Shown here piece by piece: positions 53,058-62,628 of a stretch of DNA of 64,000 nt. How positions within the stretch are numbered: position 1 is the first letter of the stretch; every line of letters starts with the position of its first letter. The position numbers and the translations under genes were made by a program. Under the pieces are notes generated by a model. It ran no database searches. It was not told the DNA's origin and saw only the letters and a program-made list of their open reading frames with translations. The stretch lies in contig CP117875.1 in assembly GCA_028736075.1 (NCBI GenBank), positions 3,100,001 to 3,164,000 on the forward strand. The letters run 5' to 3'. The stretch is from Chryseobacterium sp. KACC 21268. Lineage in GTDB: Bacteria > Bacteroidota > Bacteroidia > Flavobacteriales > Weeksellaceae.

Positions 53058-54443
53058 CTATTTGCCGATACAAAACTTCGAAAAAATATTCCCCAACACC
53101 TCGTCATTGCTAAACTCCCCAGAAATCTCACCCAGATGTTCCAGTGCATTTCGCAACTCATAAGCCAAAAGCTCGGTTGTGATTTTAGAACTCACGGCCT
53201 CCTCCACTTTTTCTACCGAATCCAGCGACTTCTTCAAAGCTTCAAAGTGGCGTTGGTTGGTAATGATAACATTCCCTTCTTCGGATTTCAATTGCTCTAC
53301 AAAAGAAGACAACTCGTTTTTAAGGTCCTGAATATTCTGATTCTCAACCGCCGAAATCTTTATAAAATCAAAATCAGTCTCAATCTCTTTTCGGAAAGCT
53401 TCTTCCACAAGTTCATACTTCGTAGGAAGCACTTCATCGATTTTTGTAGCACAGATGATTAGTTTCAAATCCTCTCGCAACAAAGGTTTCAAAATTTCAA
53501 AATCCTCAGAAAAATCCTCTGTTGACGCATCGGCCAAATACACCAAAACATCCGCAGAATCCACTTTTTCCTTGGCCTTCTTCACGCCAATTGCCTCAAT
53601 CTCATCCACAGTTTCACGAAGTCCAGCCGTATCAATTAATCTAAAAGCATTGCCTTTGATGTGCAAAATCTCCTCAATTGTATCGCGCGTCGTCCCAGCA
53701 ATATTACTCACAATCGCTCTTTCTTCTTTCAGCAAAGCGTTTAGCAAGGTAGATTTTCCTGCATTTGGTTTCCCGATAATCGCAACCGCAGTTCCATTTT
53801 TGATCGCATTTCCATACTGGAAACTGTCAATCAAAGAACTCAATTTAACTTCAATCCTATTAAGCAATTGATTAAGAGCCGATCTGTCCGCAAATTCCAC
53901 ATCTTCCTCTGCAAAATCAAGTTCCAGTTCTATCAGTGATGTGAAATTCAAAAGATCTCCTCTAAGAATCGAAATCTCCTGAGAAATCCCACCTTTCAGT
54001 TGATTCAGAGCTACTTTTCGGGACGCTTCGTTGTCAGACGCAATCAGGTCGGCGATAGATTCTGCCTGGGAAAGATCGATCCTTCCATTCATAAAAGCAC
54101 GCATCGTAAACTCCCCAGCCTTGGCCATTCTTGCGCCATTTTGAATCAAAACTTCCAGAATTCTTTTGGCAATATAGGGTGAACCGTGAAAAGAAATTTC
54201 CACAGAGTCCTCCGTCGTAAACGTCTTTGGAGCGCGGAAAACCGAGATCATCACCTCATCTATCACTTCATCTACTTCTTTTATAAAACCGTAATGCACA
54301 GTATGAGAATCCGCTTTTTCCAGATTTTTACCTTCAAATATTTTATTCACGATTTCAAAAGATTGCTCTCCAGAAACCCGTATAATTCCAATTGCCCCAA
54401 TTCCGTTGGCAGTTGCCAGTGCGCAGATAGTATCCTGATTCAT
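53058..54443 (-). CDS. mnmE: tRNA modification GTPase MnmE
   Basis: A 461-residue protein that, with MnmG, adds the carboxymethylaminomethyl group to U34 of some tRNAs. N-terminal folate-binding domain (DTICALATANGIGAIGIIRV), central helices, a GTPase domain with G1 GKPNAGKST (from residue 224), DTAG, and the C-terminal CIGK that takes part in catalysis. Full length. The integrase module ends downstream of it but has not changed its 3' end. Confidence 0.97.
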   Translation of the reverse strand: MNQDTICALATANGIGAIGIIRVSGEQSFEIVNKIFEGKNLEKADSHTVHYGFIKEVDEVIDEVMISVFRAPKTFTTEDSVEISFHGSPYIAKRILEVLIQNGARMAKAGEFTMRAFMNGRIDLSQAESIADLIASDNEASRKVALNQLKGGISQEISILRGDLLNFTSLIELELDFAEEDVEFADRSALNQLLNRIEVKLSSLIDSFQYGNAIKNGTAVAIIGKPNAGKSTLLNALLKEERAIVSNIAGTTRDTIEEILHIKGNAFRLIDTAGLRETVDEIEAIGVKKAKEKVDSADVLVYLADASTEDFSEDFEILKPLLREDLKLIICATKIDEVLPTKYELVEEAFRKEIETDFDFIKISAVENQNIQDLKNELSSFVEQLKSEEGNVIITNQRHFEALKKSLDSVEKVEEAVSSKITTELLAYELRNALEHLGEISGEFSNDEVLGNIFSKFCIGK

Positions 54444-54723
54444 ACTGCAAAGTTACGTGTTTTTGATCATATTTTTAGGAGCCGGGAACCTGCTGTCCGC
54501 TATATCTTTTTTATTTTTTTCAGCATTTTACGTTTAGATCAGCAGAACATCAAAAAATAAAAAAGGATGCCGCTACCATCAGGGCTAGGGCATTGGTCTG
54601 TCAATCAAATTTCCACAAAGAATTCAGCACTTTATCGACCTGCATTAATCAAAAAAAATCCGCCTCAAAAAGAAACGGACTTAAGATAAAGTGGTTAGTT
54701 AGTAAGTTTTATTCTGTAAAAGA

Positions 54724-55164
54724 CTATAATTTTCGGAACCGCTCTCCGACTACAATAGCGTAACCTTGGTCAAAGGCCATCGTCACATCTATTCTGTCAT
54801 ATTTGCCTGTATTTGCGCCTTTCCATCCACTTTCGCCATTACTGCCATATTTCAGGATCAAGACCACTTGATAATTGCTGTTCGTTTCACTTTTTCTTTT
54901 CTGAATATTTCCTTCAGCGTCCGTTTCTATCCAATACTCTACAGGATAAGCCTTCACATCGTGCACCTGAAAATAGCCTGTTCCATCAGCATTGATTTCC
55001 ACAATCGGCTCTTTCGTTTTTTCATACAGATATTTCCCTGTAATTTCTGCCGGTATGGCTTTAGTCCCATAATAGATATGATTCGCAACAGTAAATTTTT
55101 CTACCTGTGCAGACAGAAAATTTGTAAAGAGTAGTAGAACTAGGAAAGTAATAGTTGATCTCAT
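54724..55164 (-). CDS. Small exported protein of unknown function
   Basis: A 146-residue secreted protein. I start at the ATG at 55164, which gives the signal peptide STITFLVLLLFTNFLSAQ; the longer frame overlaps the tyrS leader. The mature part has a beta pattern (ITGKYLYEKTKEPIVEINAD, GTGYFQVHDVKAYPVEYWIE, YDRIDVTMAFDQGYAIVVGE) and no Cys. It is divergent from tyrS and has no partner gene. Family not recognised. Confidence 0.65.
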   Translation of the reverse strand: MRSTITFLVLLLFTNFLSAQVEKFTVANHIYYGTKAIPAEITGKYLYEKTKEPIVEINADGTGYFQVHDVKAYPVEYWIETDAEGNIQKRKSETNSNYQVVLILKYGSNGESGWKGANTGKYDRIDVTMAFDQGYAIVVGERFRKL

Positions 55165-55268
55165 AACAGCATCATTTATTTTACCCAAAGTTAAACCAGT
55201 TGGACAACCGAAACAATACGCCAAAAGGAGTATTTTTCAATCGACAGCAACATTACACTTCAAATCCT

Positions 55269-55276
55269 TATCTTTG
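55269..55276 (+). promoter_or_regulatory. -7 box of tyrS
   Basis: TATCTTTG fits TAnnTTTG and lies 20 bp before the tyrS ATG at 55296. It excludes the longer frame that opens at 55200. Confidence 0.65.
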
Positions 55277-55295
55277 CACGAAATTTTTTAAGACA

Positions 55296-56591
55296 ATGAA
55301 CGCATTTATAGAAGAACTGAAATGGCGCGGACTTTTTTCCGATATGACGCCGGGAACGGAAGAACAACTGGATAAGGAACTCACGAAAGCCTATATCGGA
55401 TTTGACCCGACCGCAGATTCTTTGCATATCGGAAGTCTTATTCAAATTAAAATCTTAGCACATTTCCAACAGCACGGTCATCAGCCTATTGCTTTGGTTG
55501 GTGGCGCAACAGGAATGATTGGTGATCCTTCGGGAAAATCTGCCGAGCGTAACCTTTTGAGCGAAGAGACACTACTCCACTATGTAGATTGTCTTAAAAA
55601 TCAACTGTCAAGATTCCTGGAATTTGATGGCGATGGTGACAACAAGGCGATTCTTGTCAACAATTACGATTGGATGAAGAATTTCACGTTTTTGGATTTT
55701 GCTAAGAATATCGGAAAACACATCACTGTGAACTATATGATGGCCAAGGATTCTGTGAAAAAACGTTTTTCTGGCGATTCTGGTGTGGACGGAATGAGTT
55801 TTACGGAATTTACTTACCAACTTTTGCAAGGTTACGATTACCTTCACCTGTTTCAAAATGAAGGTGTTAAGCTTCAAATGGGCGGATCTGACCAGTGGGG
55901 AAACATCACGACCGGAACAGAACTCATTAGAAGAAAAGCGCGTGGTGAAGCATTTGCCTTGACTGTTCCATTGATCACAAAAGCAGACGGATCCAAATTC
56001 GGCAAGTCAGAAAGTGGAGAAAATTATTGGTTGGATGCAAAAAAAACTTCGCCTTACAAATTCTACCAATTCTGGTTAAATGCGACCGATACGGACGCTG
56101 AAAGATTCATCAAGTTCTACACTTTCCTACCAAAAGAAGAAATCGAAGCGCTGATCGAAGAACATAAAACGGCGCCTCACGAAAGAAAACTTCAAAGAAA
56201 ATTGGCAGAAGAAGTAACAATTTGGGTGCACGGAAACGAAGAATACGAAAAAGCCTTGAAAGCTTCCAACATTCTTTTCGGACAATCCACTGCAGAGGAT
56301 CTTGTGAGCTTGAATGAGGAGCTTTTCCTTCAGGTTTTTGATGGCGTTCCTCAAAAAGAATTGTCAAAATCAGAAGTGATCGGCACCAATATCATTGATT
56401 TAATTTCTGAAAAAACAGGTTTCCTCAAATCCAAAGGTGAGGCTAAAAGAGAATTGGCAGGAAACTCGATCTCAATCAATAAAACCAAGGTTGGTGAAGA
56501 TTATTCCGTTTCAGAAAATGACCTTATTGATGGAAAATTCCTGTTGATCCAAAAAGGGAAAAAGAATTATTTCATTGTAAAAGCAGTTTAG
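55296..56591 (+). CDS. tyrS: Tyrosyl-tRNA synthetase
   Basis: A 431-residue class I synthetase that charges tRNA-Tyr. HIGH-type motif HIGS at residue 44 ([15 protein letters not shown]), tyrosine-site region [23 protein letters not shown]-type motif KFGKSES, and a C-terminal S4 RNA-binding domain ([20 protein letters not shown]). The start at 55296 follows from the -7 box and from the family start ([20 protein letters not shown]). Core gene; a terminator follows. Confidence 0.97.
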   Translation: MNAFIEELKWRGLFSDMTPGTEEQLDKELTKAYIGFDPTADSLHIGSLIQIKILAHFQQHGHQPIALVGGATGMIGDPSGKSAERNLLSEETLLHYVDCLKNQLSRFLEFDGDGDNKAILVNNYDWMKNFTFLDFAKNIGKHITVNYMMAKDSVKKRFSGDSGVDGMSFTEFTYQLLQGYDYLHLFQNEGVKLQMGGSDQWGNITTGTELIRRKARGEAFALTVPLITKADGSKFGKSESGENYWLDAKKTSPYKFYQFWLNATDTDAERFIKFYTFLPKEEIEALIEEHKTAPHERKLQRKLAEEVTIWVHGNEEYEKALKASNILFGQSTAEDLVSLNEELFLQVFDGVPQKELSKSEVIGTNIIDLISEKTGFLKSKGEAKRELAGNSISINKTKVGEDYSVSENDLIDGKFLLIQKGKKNYFIVKAV

Positions 56592-56616
56592 GAATTCGAC
56601 AAATTATACTTAACAT

Positions 56617-56640
56617 AAACCACTTTCGAGTGGTTTTTTT
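56617..56640 (+). terminator. Terminator of tyrS
   Basis: Eight-base stem AAACCACT / AGTGGTTT with a TTCG tetraloop and a T run, 26 bp after the stop. Confidence 0.88.
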
Positions 56641-56700
56641 GTGGTCAAATTTCAGCTATCATTGAGAATTAATGTTATCTTAGTTTTTAAAAGACAAAGG

Positions 56701-57543
56701 ATGCATCCATTTTCTGTAACATTTCAAACCAGTGAACATTTAGTATTTAAAATAATTTCTGGGTTATTAGCTTTATTCATTGTTGGAACGTGGCTTTACA
56801 ATTCTAAAGATGTCAAATTACTTTTACGCTTACTTGGCGCTGTAATTGGTGGTTTTGTAAGTTATTATATCGCCGTGCTTTTCTTTGGGATTTTACAATT
56901 TTCTTTTATCACGGTGAAAGACAATTTCAATCCAAATAAACAATTCGCAACGATAATAAGATACGAAAAGCATATTAGCAAAATCACCAGGAATAGAAAT
57001 GCTTCTAGCAGACGGACACAAAATACTTTTTACAAACCACTACTGGAATATAAAGATGACGACGGCAATATCAAAAACACATTCGGCGATGTCTCATTCA
57101 GCGAAAATAATAAGAAAGCGATTGGCGATCAAATCGATGTGATCGTAGAAACTGGACAGGTAAGAATGATTACGCCAATAAAGAATTTTACTTTTGTAGT
57201 GAACATTCTGTCGGTTTGCTTTCTCCTGATCTTCTATTGTATTTTTTATAATTATGCCAGAAAACAATCCTTTGAGAACGTTGGAACATTCGCACTTTCG
57301 ATATTTGGTTTTGTAATTTTCCCGATTGCTTTTGGCTTGTTGATCTATCTTTTCTTAAATATCGGCTACGAATATTTTTTCCAGAATAAGAGATTCGTGA
57401 GCAAAAACGTGGCTATTCTATTATCTGGTTTAGGGATTTTTCTGGCGTTATGCTTCATTGGCTATATCAGAATTCTCATTGAAAATGTCTTTCTTAAAAA
57501 AGGAAGGAAGAAGAAAAAAAGGAAAAGAAAAATTCTGAGTTAA
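56701..57543 (+). CDS. Membrane protein of unknown function (DUF3592-like)
   Basis: A 280-residue protein with about five to six hydrophobic segments (near 18-35, 45-70, 160-185, 195-225, 240-265), a soluble loop in between with HISKITRNRNASSRRTQNTF and LLEYKDDDGNIKNTFGDVSF and KKAIGDQIDVIVETG, and a very basic tail (KKGRKKKKRKRK). The loop layout (YxPxxxYxxxxG, then GxxxxVxxxP) resembles DUF3592 proteins, whose role is unknown. The ATG at 56701 fits the family better than a GTG at 56641. Confidence 0.6.
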   Translation: MHPFSVTFQTSEHLVFKIISGLLALFIVGTWLYNSKDVKLLLRLLGAVIGGFVSYYIAVLFFGILQFSFITVKDNFNPNKQFATIIRYEKHISKITRNRNASSRRTQNTFYKPLLEYKDDDGNIKNTFGDVSFSENNKKAIGDQIDVIVETGQVRMITPIKNFTFVVNILSVCFLLIFYCIFYNYARKQSFENVGTFALSIFGFVIFPIAFGLLIYLFLNIGYEYFFQNKRFVSKNVAILLSGLGIFLALCFIGYIRILIENVFLKKGRKKKKRKRKILS

Positions 57544-57610
57544 TGGTAGAATCATAGACTTTTGAACTCAGATTTTATTTCAAAAATTTCGAACTATTTC
57601 CGAGATTGGT

Positions 57611-57618
57611 TATCTTTG
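57611..57618 (+). promoter_or_regulatory. -7 box of the esterase gene; mRNA may be leaderless
   Basis: TATCTTTG fits TAnnTTTG. Only four bases separate it from the ATG at 57623, so the transcript would begin at or just before the start codon. Confidence 0.5.
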
Positions 57619-57622
57619 TTTT

Positions 57623-58261
57623 ATGGATTTACAATACCTCGTAAGAGAACCTCAAAATATCACTTCAGAAACACCAATTTTATTTTTAATTCACGGCTAT
57701 GGAAGCAACGAACAAGACCTTTTCAGCTTCGTTCCGACTTTGCCGGAAGATTGGTTGGTCGTAAGTTTCCGCGCTCCAAGAGATGCTAACAATGGCGGCT
57801 ACGCCTGGTTTGACATCGACTTTATGAGTGAGGAGAATTTCTTAGATGTGCCTCAAGCCGAAGACGCTGTAAAACAAGTCTTGGAAAGCATTCTGAAAGT
57901 CTCTAACCATTATGGATTGACTAACAACAAAACTCATCTTTGCGGTTTCAGTCAAGGCGGAATGATCGTTTATTCTTTGGCGTTGCATTATCCGGAATTG
58001 TTCTCAAAAATAGCATTGCTAAGCACTTTCCCAGAAGATAGATTGTTGAAAGATATCGTGAAGGACAAAAAGAAATTGGAACACTTGAGATTCTTCGTTT
58101 CTCACGGTACAGACGACGCTGCAATCCCGCTGGAATGGGCAAAGAAAGGTGCAGAATTACTGTACGACCTCAGCGCCTATTTCTCTTTCCGAGAATATAT
58201 GGCTGGACACGGCGTGAATCAGAAAAATTACATCGACCTGATGGATTTCTTCAAGAAATAA
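57623..58261 (+). CDS. Serine esterase (phospholipase/carboxylesterase family)
   Basis: A 212-residue cytoplasmic alpha/beta hydrolase: FLIHGYGSNEQDLFSF, the nucleophile in CGFSQGGMIVYSLAL, the acid in HGTDDAAIPLEWA and the His in MAGHGVN. This family (YpfH/acyl-protein thioesterase-like) splits carboxyl or thio esters. The fold is complete from the first residue. It ends convergent with the aminopeptidase gene. Confidence 0.9.
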   Translation: MDLQYLVREPQNITSETPILFLIHGYGSNEQDLFSFVPTLPEDWLVVSFRAPRDANNGGYAWFDIDFMSEENFLDVPQAEDAVKQVLESILKVSNHYGLTNNKTHLCGFSQGGMIVYSLALHYPELFSKIALLSTFPEDRLLKDIVKDKKKLEHLRFFVSHGTDDAAIPLEWAKKGAELLYDLSAYFSFREYMAGHGVNQKNYIDLMDFFKK

Positions 58262-58303
58262 ATTGCTTGTTACATTTAGCTTATGATATTTAGCTTATAA
58301 ATA

Positions 58304-58340
58304 AAAATCCCGATCAAGTAACAATGATCGGGATTTTTTA
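58304..58340 (+). terminator. Two-way terminator hairpin
   Basis: Perfect stem AAAATCCCGATCA / TGATCGGGATTTT (13 bp) with an eight-base loop and A and T runs, between convergent genes. Confidence 0.9.
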
Positions 58341-58375
58341 TTTTAAAGTTGAATTTTGAAATTCTAATTTTTCGC

Positions 58376-59674
58376 TTAAGAATTCATCAAGTCTTCGATC
58401 TCCTCAACGGTGATTGGAATATTTGCCATCAAGTTGAAAGGCTTTCCAGACGCTTGAATCACATAATCATCCTCGATTCTCACACCGAATCCTTCAGCCG
58501 GAATGTAGAATCCGGGCTCATTGGTGAAAACCATATTTTCCACAAAATCATCGGTCAAGATGCCGTAATCGTGCGTGTCCAATCCCATATGGTGAGAGGT
58601 TCCGTGCATCATAAACTTCTTGTAAGCCGGCCACTTTGGATCCTCGTTTTGAACATCAGCTTTGTCGATCAAACCTAACTGCAGTAATTCCGCAGTGTAA
58701 ACTTCGCCCATTTCTTTGTGGAATCTGTACCAATTATTTCCTGCAACCAAGCGTTGTTCTGCTTCTACTTTACATCTTAGAACAGAATTATAAACTTCTT
58801 TTTGCCTGTCAGAATATCTTCCGTTTACAGGAATCGTTCTTGTTAAATCGCTGGAGTAATTTCCATATTCTGCACCAACATCCAAAAGGATCACATCACC
58901 ATCTTTGCACTGCATATTGTTTGCGATGTAGTGAAGGACATTCGCATTGTTTCCGCTGGCGATGATTGGAGTGTAGGCAAATCCTTTACTTCTGTTTCTT
59001 ATAAATTCGTGGATCAATTCTGCTTCAATTTCGTATTCCCAAACATTTGGTTTTATGAAACTTAACAATCTTCTGATTCCTTTCTCCGTAATATTACAAG
59101 CATTTTGAATTAATGCTAATTCTTCTGGTTCCTTGATGCTTCTCAATCGCTGGAGAATCGGATTGCTTCTTTTGTAGTTGTGCATCGGAAAATCAGTTTT
59201 TACTTTTTTAATAAAACGATCTTCGCGGATTTCGGTCTCTACAGAGCTTCTGTAATGTTCATTTTTATTAAGATAAACATTCTCAGCTTCGTACATCAAC
59301 GTCTTGAAAACCTTATCAAAATCACTCAACCAATAAACAGTTTTGATTCCCGAAGTTTCAAAAGCTTGATCTTTATCCAACTTCTCACCTTCCCAAACGG
59401 CGATATGTTCGTTGGTCTCTCTTAAGAACAAAATTTCACGATTCTCCTCCAGATAAGCGTCCGGGAAGATCACCAAAATACTTTCTTCCTGATCCACACC
59501 ACTCAGATAAAAAATATCGCGATGCTGCTGAAAGGGCATTGTAGAATCGGCGCTGATAGGATAAATGTCGTTTGAATTGAAAACTGCCAAAGATTTTGGT
59601 AATAATAATTCAGCAAATTTCTTTCTGTTTTTTACGAATAATGAGCTTGGAATCTTTTCGTATTTTGTAGTCAT
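58376..59674 (-). CDS. pepP: Xaa-Pro aminopeptidase (aminopeptidase P)
   Basis: A 432-residue M24 metallopeptidase that removes N-terminal residues before proline. The N-terminal domain is complete (FPDAYLEENREILFLRETNE). Metal ligands: two Asp in LLDVGAEYGNYSSDLTRTI, His in HGTSHHMGLDTHDYG, Glu in FTNEPGFYIP and Glu in GVRIEDDYVI. Cytoplasmic, no signal peptide. Single-gene unit. Confidence 0.93.
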   Translation of the reverse strand: MTTKYEKIPSSLFVKNRKKFAELLLPKSLAVFNSNDIYPISADSTMPFQQHRDIFYLSGVDQEESILVIFPDAYLEENREILFLRETNEHIAVWEGEKLDKDQAFETSGIKTVYWLSDFDKVFKTLMYEAENVYLNKNEHYRSSVETEIREDRFIKKVKTDFPMHNYKRSNPILQRLRSIKEPEELALIQNACNITEKGIRRLLSFIKPNVWEYEIEAELIHEFIRNRSKGFAYTPIIASGNNANVLHYIANNMQCKDGDVILLDVGAEYGNYSSDLTRTIPVNGRYSDRQKEVYNSVLRCKVEAEQRLVAGNNWYRFHKEMGEVYTAELLQLGLIDKADVQNEDPKWPAYKKFMMHGTSHHMGLDTHDYGILTDDFVENMVFTNEPGFYIPAEGFGVRIEDDYVIQASGKPFNLMANIPITVEEIEDLMNS

Positions 59675-59830
59675 TTTTAAATTTTATTTAATTAAGTATT
59701 TCCGCTTGCGAAAAGAGGAAATGCTAAAAAAGAGTTCCAAATTTACAAAACCTAAAAGGATTACATTTAAAAGCAGAACTTAAATTTTTCATAAATTACG
59801 ATTTAACATAATATTGAACTTTTATTTATT

Positions 59831-59838
59831 TATATTTG
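59831..59838 (+). promoter_or_regulatory. -7 box of the hydrolase pair
   Basis: TATATTTG fits TAnnTTTG, 19 bp before the ATG at 59858. Confidence 0.55.
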
Positions 59839-59857
59839 AGATTCCATAAGCCTTTAG

Positions 59858-60847
59858 ATGAAGACTACCTACAAAATCGTACTTGTTTTTTCTCTGATTT
59901 TCCTGAGTATCCTAAGCTACAAACTCAGTTCAAAAAAGATTAAATCTGATATTAATTTACCGGAGCCAAAGCTAGAATTCAACTTCCACAACGATATTGA
60001 GTACAAAAACAACTCTTTGAAACTCGATATTTATCAGCCAAAGATAATTAGCAAAGTAAAATCCCCCGTTGTAGTTTACGTTCACGGTGGCGCATGGAAC
60101 AAAGGCGACAAAACGATGATTAGAAAAAACTTCAGAGAATACATCTTGGAAGAACTTCTAAACAATAATTATACAGTCATCAGCATAGACTACACGCTTC
60201 TTGATAAAAACACGCATCTGGAAAAGCCTTTGCAGGACACAAAAGATGCTTTGAAATGGATCCAGGAAAACGCAGAAAAGTACAACCTGGACACGAAAAA
60301 TATGGGAATCTGGGGCGGTTCTGCAGGTGCACATATTGCTTTGCTAACGGCTTACAATCAGGATATTAAGAAAAATAATTCAGATCTAATCTACCCAAAT
60401 TTGAAATATGTTGTAGATTTTTATGGTCCAACAGATCTTAATGAATTGTTCAAGACTGAAGCCAATGGAGTTTCACTTAGTTTTTTCAAACTTTACGCAC
60501 CGGAACGCTTCAAAATTAGACACGAAAAAATAACACAGCTGACAGGTTTTGACATTAATACTAATCTACAAGAAGTCGTTAAAAAATCGACAGAATATTC
60601 TCCAGTAAAATACGTTTCCACATCTACCGTTCCCACTTTGATTTTCCACGGAACCGAAGACACAATTGTGAATTTTGCGCAGTCGCAACAATTGGAAGAG
60701 GCACTGAAGAAAAACAAAATCCCACATCAGTTACACACTGTGGAAAATGCCAAACATACTTTTGGAAACATCTCTTTGAATGAAGCCAAAGATGTGTCTA
60801 GAAAAACAGTAGATTTCATCAAATCTCATACAACCTATGAAAACTAA
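59858..60847 (+). CDS. Membrane-anchored alpha/beta hydrolase
   Basis: A 329-residue hydrolase of the BD-FAE/carboxylesterase type. N-terminal hydrophobic segment (IVLVFSLIFLSILSY) as signal or anchor. Oxyanion loop VVYVHGGAWNKGDK, nucleophile in WGGSAGAHIAL, acid in IFHGTEDTIVNF and His in NAKHTFGN. Probably an esterase acting in the periplasm. It overlaps the next gene by 11 bases, so the two are one operon and may act on the same compound. Confidence 0.9.
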   Translation: MKTTYKIVLVFSLIFLSILSYKLSSKKIKSDINLPEPKLEFNFHNDIEYKNNSLKLDIYQPKIISKVKSPVVVYVHGGAWNKGDKTMIRKNFREYILEELLNNNYTVISIDYTLLDKNTHLEKPLQDTKDALKWIQENAEKYNLDTKNMGIWGGSAGAHIALLTAYNQDIKKNNSDLIYPNLKYVVDFYGPTDLNELFKTEANGVSLSFFKLYAPERFKIRHEKITQLTGFDINTNLQEVVKKSTEYSPVKYVSTSTVPTLIFHGTEDTIVNFAQSQQLEEALKKNKIPHQLHTVENAKHTFGNISLNEAKDVSRKTVDFIKSHTTYEN

Positions 60848-61991
60848 TCACTTTATTTTCGGAAGATTATCACTAATAGTTTCGGTTTTGATATTTTCAT
60901 TAATGAGTTCGCAGATTACTTTTAAAATCATTGAAAGTCCTGTTGAAAATAAGAAAGATCAAAAGATTTTCCTTGCATCAAATCTTAATAATTGGAATCC
61001 AAATGATAGTCAATTTGAATTCAAACAAAACGATCAAGGTTTTTATATCCTTACCATCCCTTCCAACACTCAAAAAATTGAATATAAAATAACACAGGGA
61101 AGCTGGGATTTTGCCGAGACCGATAAAGATGGCAATGGAATTCCCAACAGAATCTTAGAAAATCCTGACAAAGCTCAAACTGTTGAATTACAGATTGCAG
61201 GTTGGAGTTCACCGAAAGAGAAAAAACATACAACCGTTTTCAACGTCAAGGTATTGAGTGAGAATTTCAATATTCCTCAACTCAATACGACAAGAAAAAT
61301 CTGGATCTATCTCCCACCCGATTATGGAACTTCGAAAAGGGAATATCCTGTCATTTATATGCACGACGGCCAAAATCTCTTTGATGATTTTACGAGTTTT
61401 TCTGGAGAATGGAGTGTAGATGAAACATTGAATCAGATTTTTAAAGAAACCGGAAAATCTGCCATCGTCATCGGAATTGACAATGGCGGCGACAAGCGAT
61501 TGTCCGAATATTCGCCGTGGAATAATGAAAAATATAAAACAACTGGCGAAGGAGACCTTTACGTAGAATTTCTAGCGAAAACGTTAAAACCATATATCGA
61601 TAAAACCTACAGAACCGAGAAACAAGCTTCCAAAACTTTGATCGTGGGAAGCTCGATGGGTGGACTGATCTCGCTGTATGCTTCTGCAAAATATCCGACT
61701 GTTTTTGGAAAAGCTGGAATTTTCAGTCCTGCGTTTTGGTTTGTTTCTGAAGATTTGAAGAAATATTTGAATATTAATAAAAACAATCTGAAGAATTCCA
61801 AATTCTATTTTGTGGCCGGAAAAAACGAGGATGAGACGATGGCGCCAGAAATCGAAAATGTTGAAAAATTATTATTAAAAAAATCTATTCCGGCTAAGAA
61901 TATCGTAGTGAAAATAGATGACGACGGCACACATTCTGAGAGCTACTGGAAACGAGAATTGAAAGCTAGTTTGATTTGGTTGTTGAATTAA
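60837..61991 (+). CDS. Secreted esterase with CBM-like N-terminal domain
   Basis: A 384-residue exported protein. Signal peptide to about 28 (SLMSSQ). Residues 30-125 are a starch-binding/CBM48-like beta domain (KIFLASNLNNWNPNDSQFEF, WDFAETDKDGNGIPNR). Residues 130-384 are an esterase-D/Fes-type alpha/beta hydrolase (IYLPPDYGTSKREYPVIYMH, DGQNLFDD; nucleophile GSSMGG; His in DDGTHSESYW). It probably removes acyl groups from a saccharide or a siderophore. It begins within the end of the preceding hydrolase gene. Confidence 0.9.
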   Translation: MKTNHFIFGRLSLIVSVLIFSLMSSQITFKIIESPVENKKDQKIFLASNLNNWNPNDSQFEFKQNDQGFYILTIPSNTQKIEYKITQGSWDFAETDKDGNGIPNRILENPDKAQTVELQIAGWSSPKEKKHTTVFNVKVLSENFNIPQLNTTRKIWIYLPPDYGTSKREYPVIYMHDGQNLFDDFTSFSGEWSVDETLNQIFKETGKSAIVIGIDNGGDKRLSEYSPWNNEKYKTTGEGDLYVEFLAKTLKPYIDKTYRTEKQASKTLIVGSSMGGLISLYASAKYPTVFGKAGIFSPAFWFVSEDLKKYLNINKNNLKNSKFYFVAGKNEDETMAPEIENVEKLLLKKSIPAKNIVVKIDDDGTHSESYWKRELKASLIWLLN

Positions 61992-62240
61992 ATGATCATT
62001 AATTATGAGTCTAATGTAATTTCACGTTTGCTTTAGAATGACAAAATTTAATTCTGATAACAAATCGTGTTTTGTGTAGAATCTGCAGCCCGACTTGAGT
62101 GGAAATCCTTTTTTGTGGGTGGAAAAGCTAAGGCAAAAAGATTGGGAACGGAAGGCGGATAAAGCTGCCCTAATAAATATTAATCTTCAAAGCTTACTTG
62201 CAACGCCAAAATTGCTTCCCAAAAATCCAAACAAAAACAC

Positions 62241-62248
62241 TAAATTTG
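62241..62248 (+). promoter_or_regulatory. -7 box of rbfA
   Basis: TAAATTTG fits TAnnTTTG, eight bases before the ATG at 62257. It excludes the longer frame that opens at 62095. Confidence 0.55.
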
Positions 62249-62256
62249 CAGCATTT

Positions 62257-62616
62257 ATGGAAAGTAACAGACAACGCAAAGTAGCACAGATCATTCAGGA
62301 AGATATGGCGGAGATCTTCCGCAAGCAGGCATCAGAAAGCAAACAGAGCTTTTTGGTTTCGGTTTCTGACGTGAAAGTGACAGCCGATCTCAGCATCGCA
62401 AAAATATACCTCAGCATTTTCCCTGCAGAATTGAGACAGCCAATTATGAAGGAGATCAATACGAACAACGCTTACTACAGGAATTACATCGGGCAAAAGA
62501 TGGCCAAGCAAGTGCGTATCATTCCGCAATTGGCATTCTACATCGATACAAGTCTTGATGATGTTGAACGCATCGAAAAAGAGTTGAAAGGCGAAGGTGA
62601 TAATCCAATTCTTTAA
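62257..62616 (+). CDS. rbfA: Ribosome-binding factor A
   Basis: A 119-residue KH-fold protein that matures the 30S subunit by helping process the 5' end of 16S rRNA. Family marks: RQRKVAQIIQEDMAEIFRKQ, VSVSDVKVTADLSIAKIYLS, FYIDTSLDDVERIEKEL. The ATG at 62257 gives the normal length of about 120; the frame upstream to 62095 has no rbfA character. The permease gene starts 12 bp later, and is probably on the same transcript. Confidence 0.95.
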   Translation: MESNRQRKVAQIIQEDMAEIFRKQASESKQSFLVSVSDVKVTADLSIAKIYLSIFPAELRQPIMKEINTNNAYYRNYIGQKMAKQVRIIPQLAFYIDTSLDDVERIEKELKGEGDNPIL

Positions 62617-62628
62617 TTTTTCAGACGA

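Noticed and set aside
55200-55295. 32-codon extension before tyrS
   Set aside because: It covers the -7 box at 55269 and is absent from the family.
62095-62256. 54-codon extension before rbfA
   Set aside because: It has no family likeness, and a -7 promoter box lies inside it at 62241.
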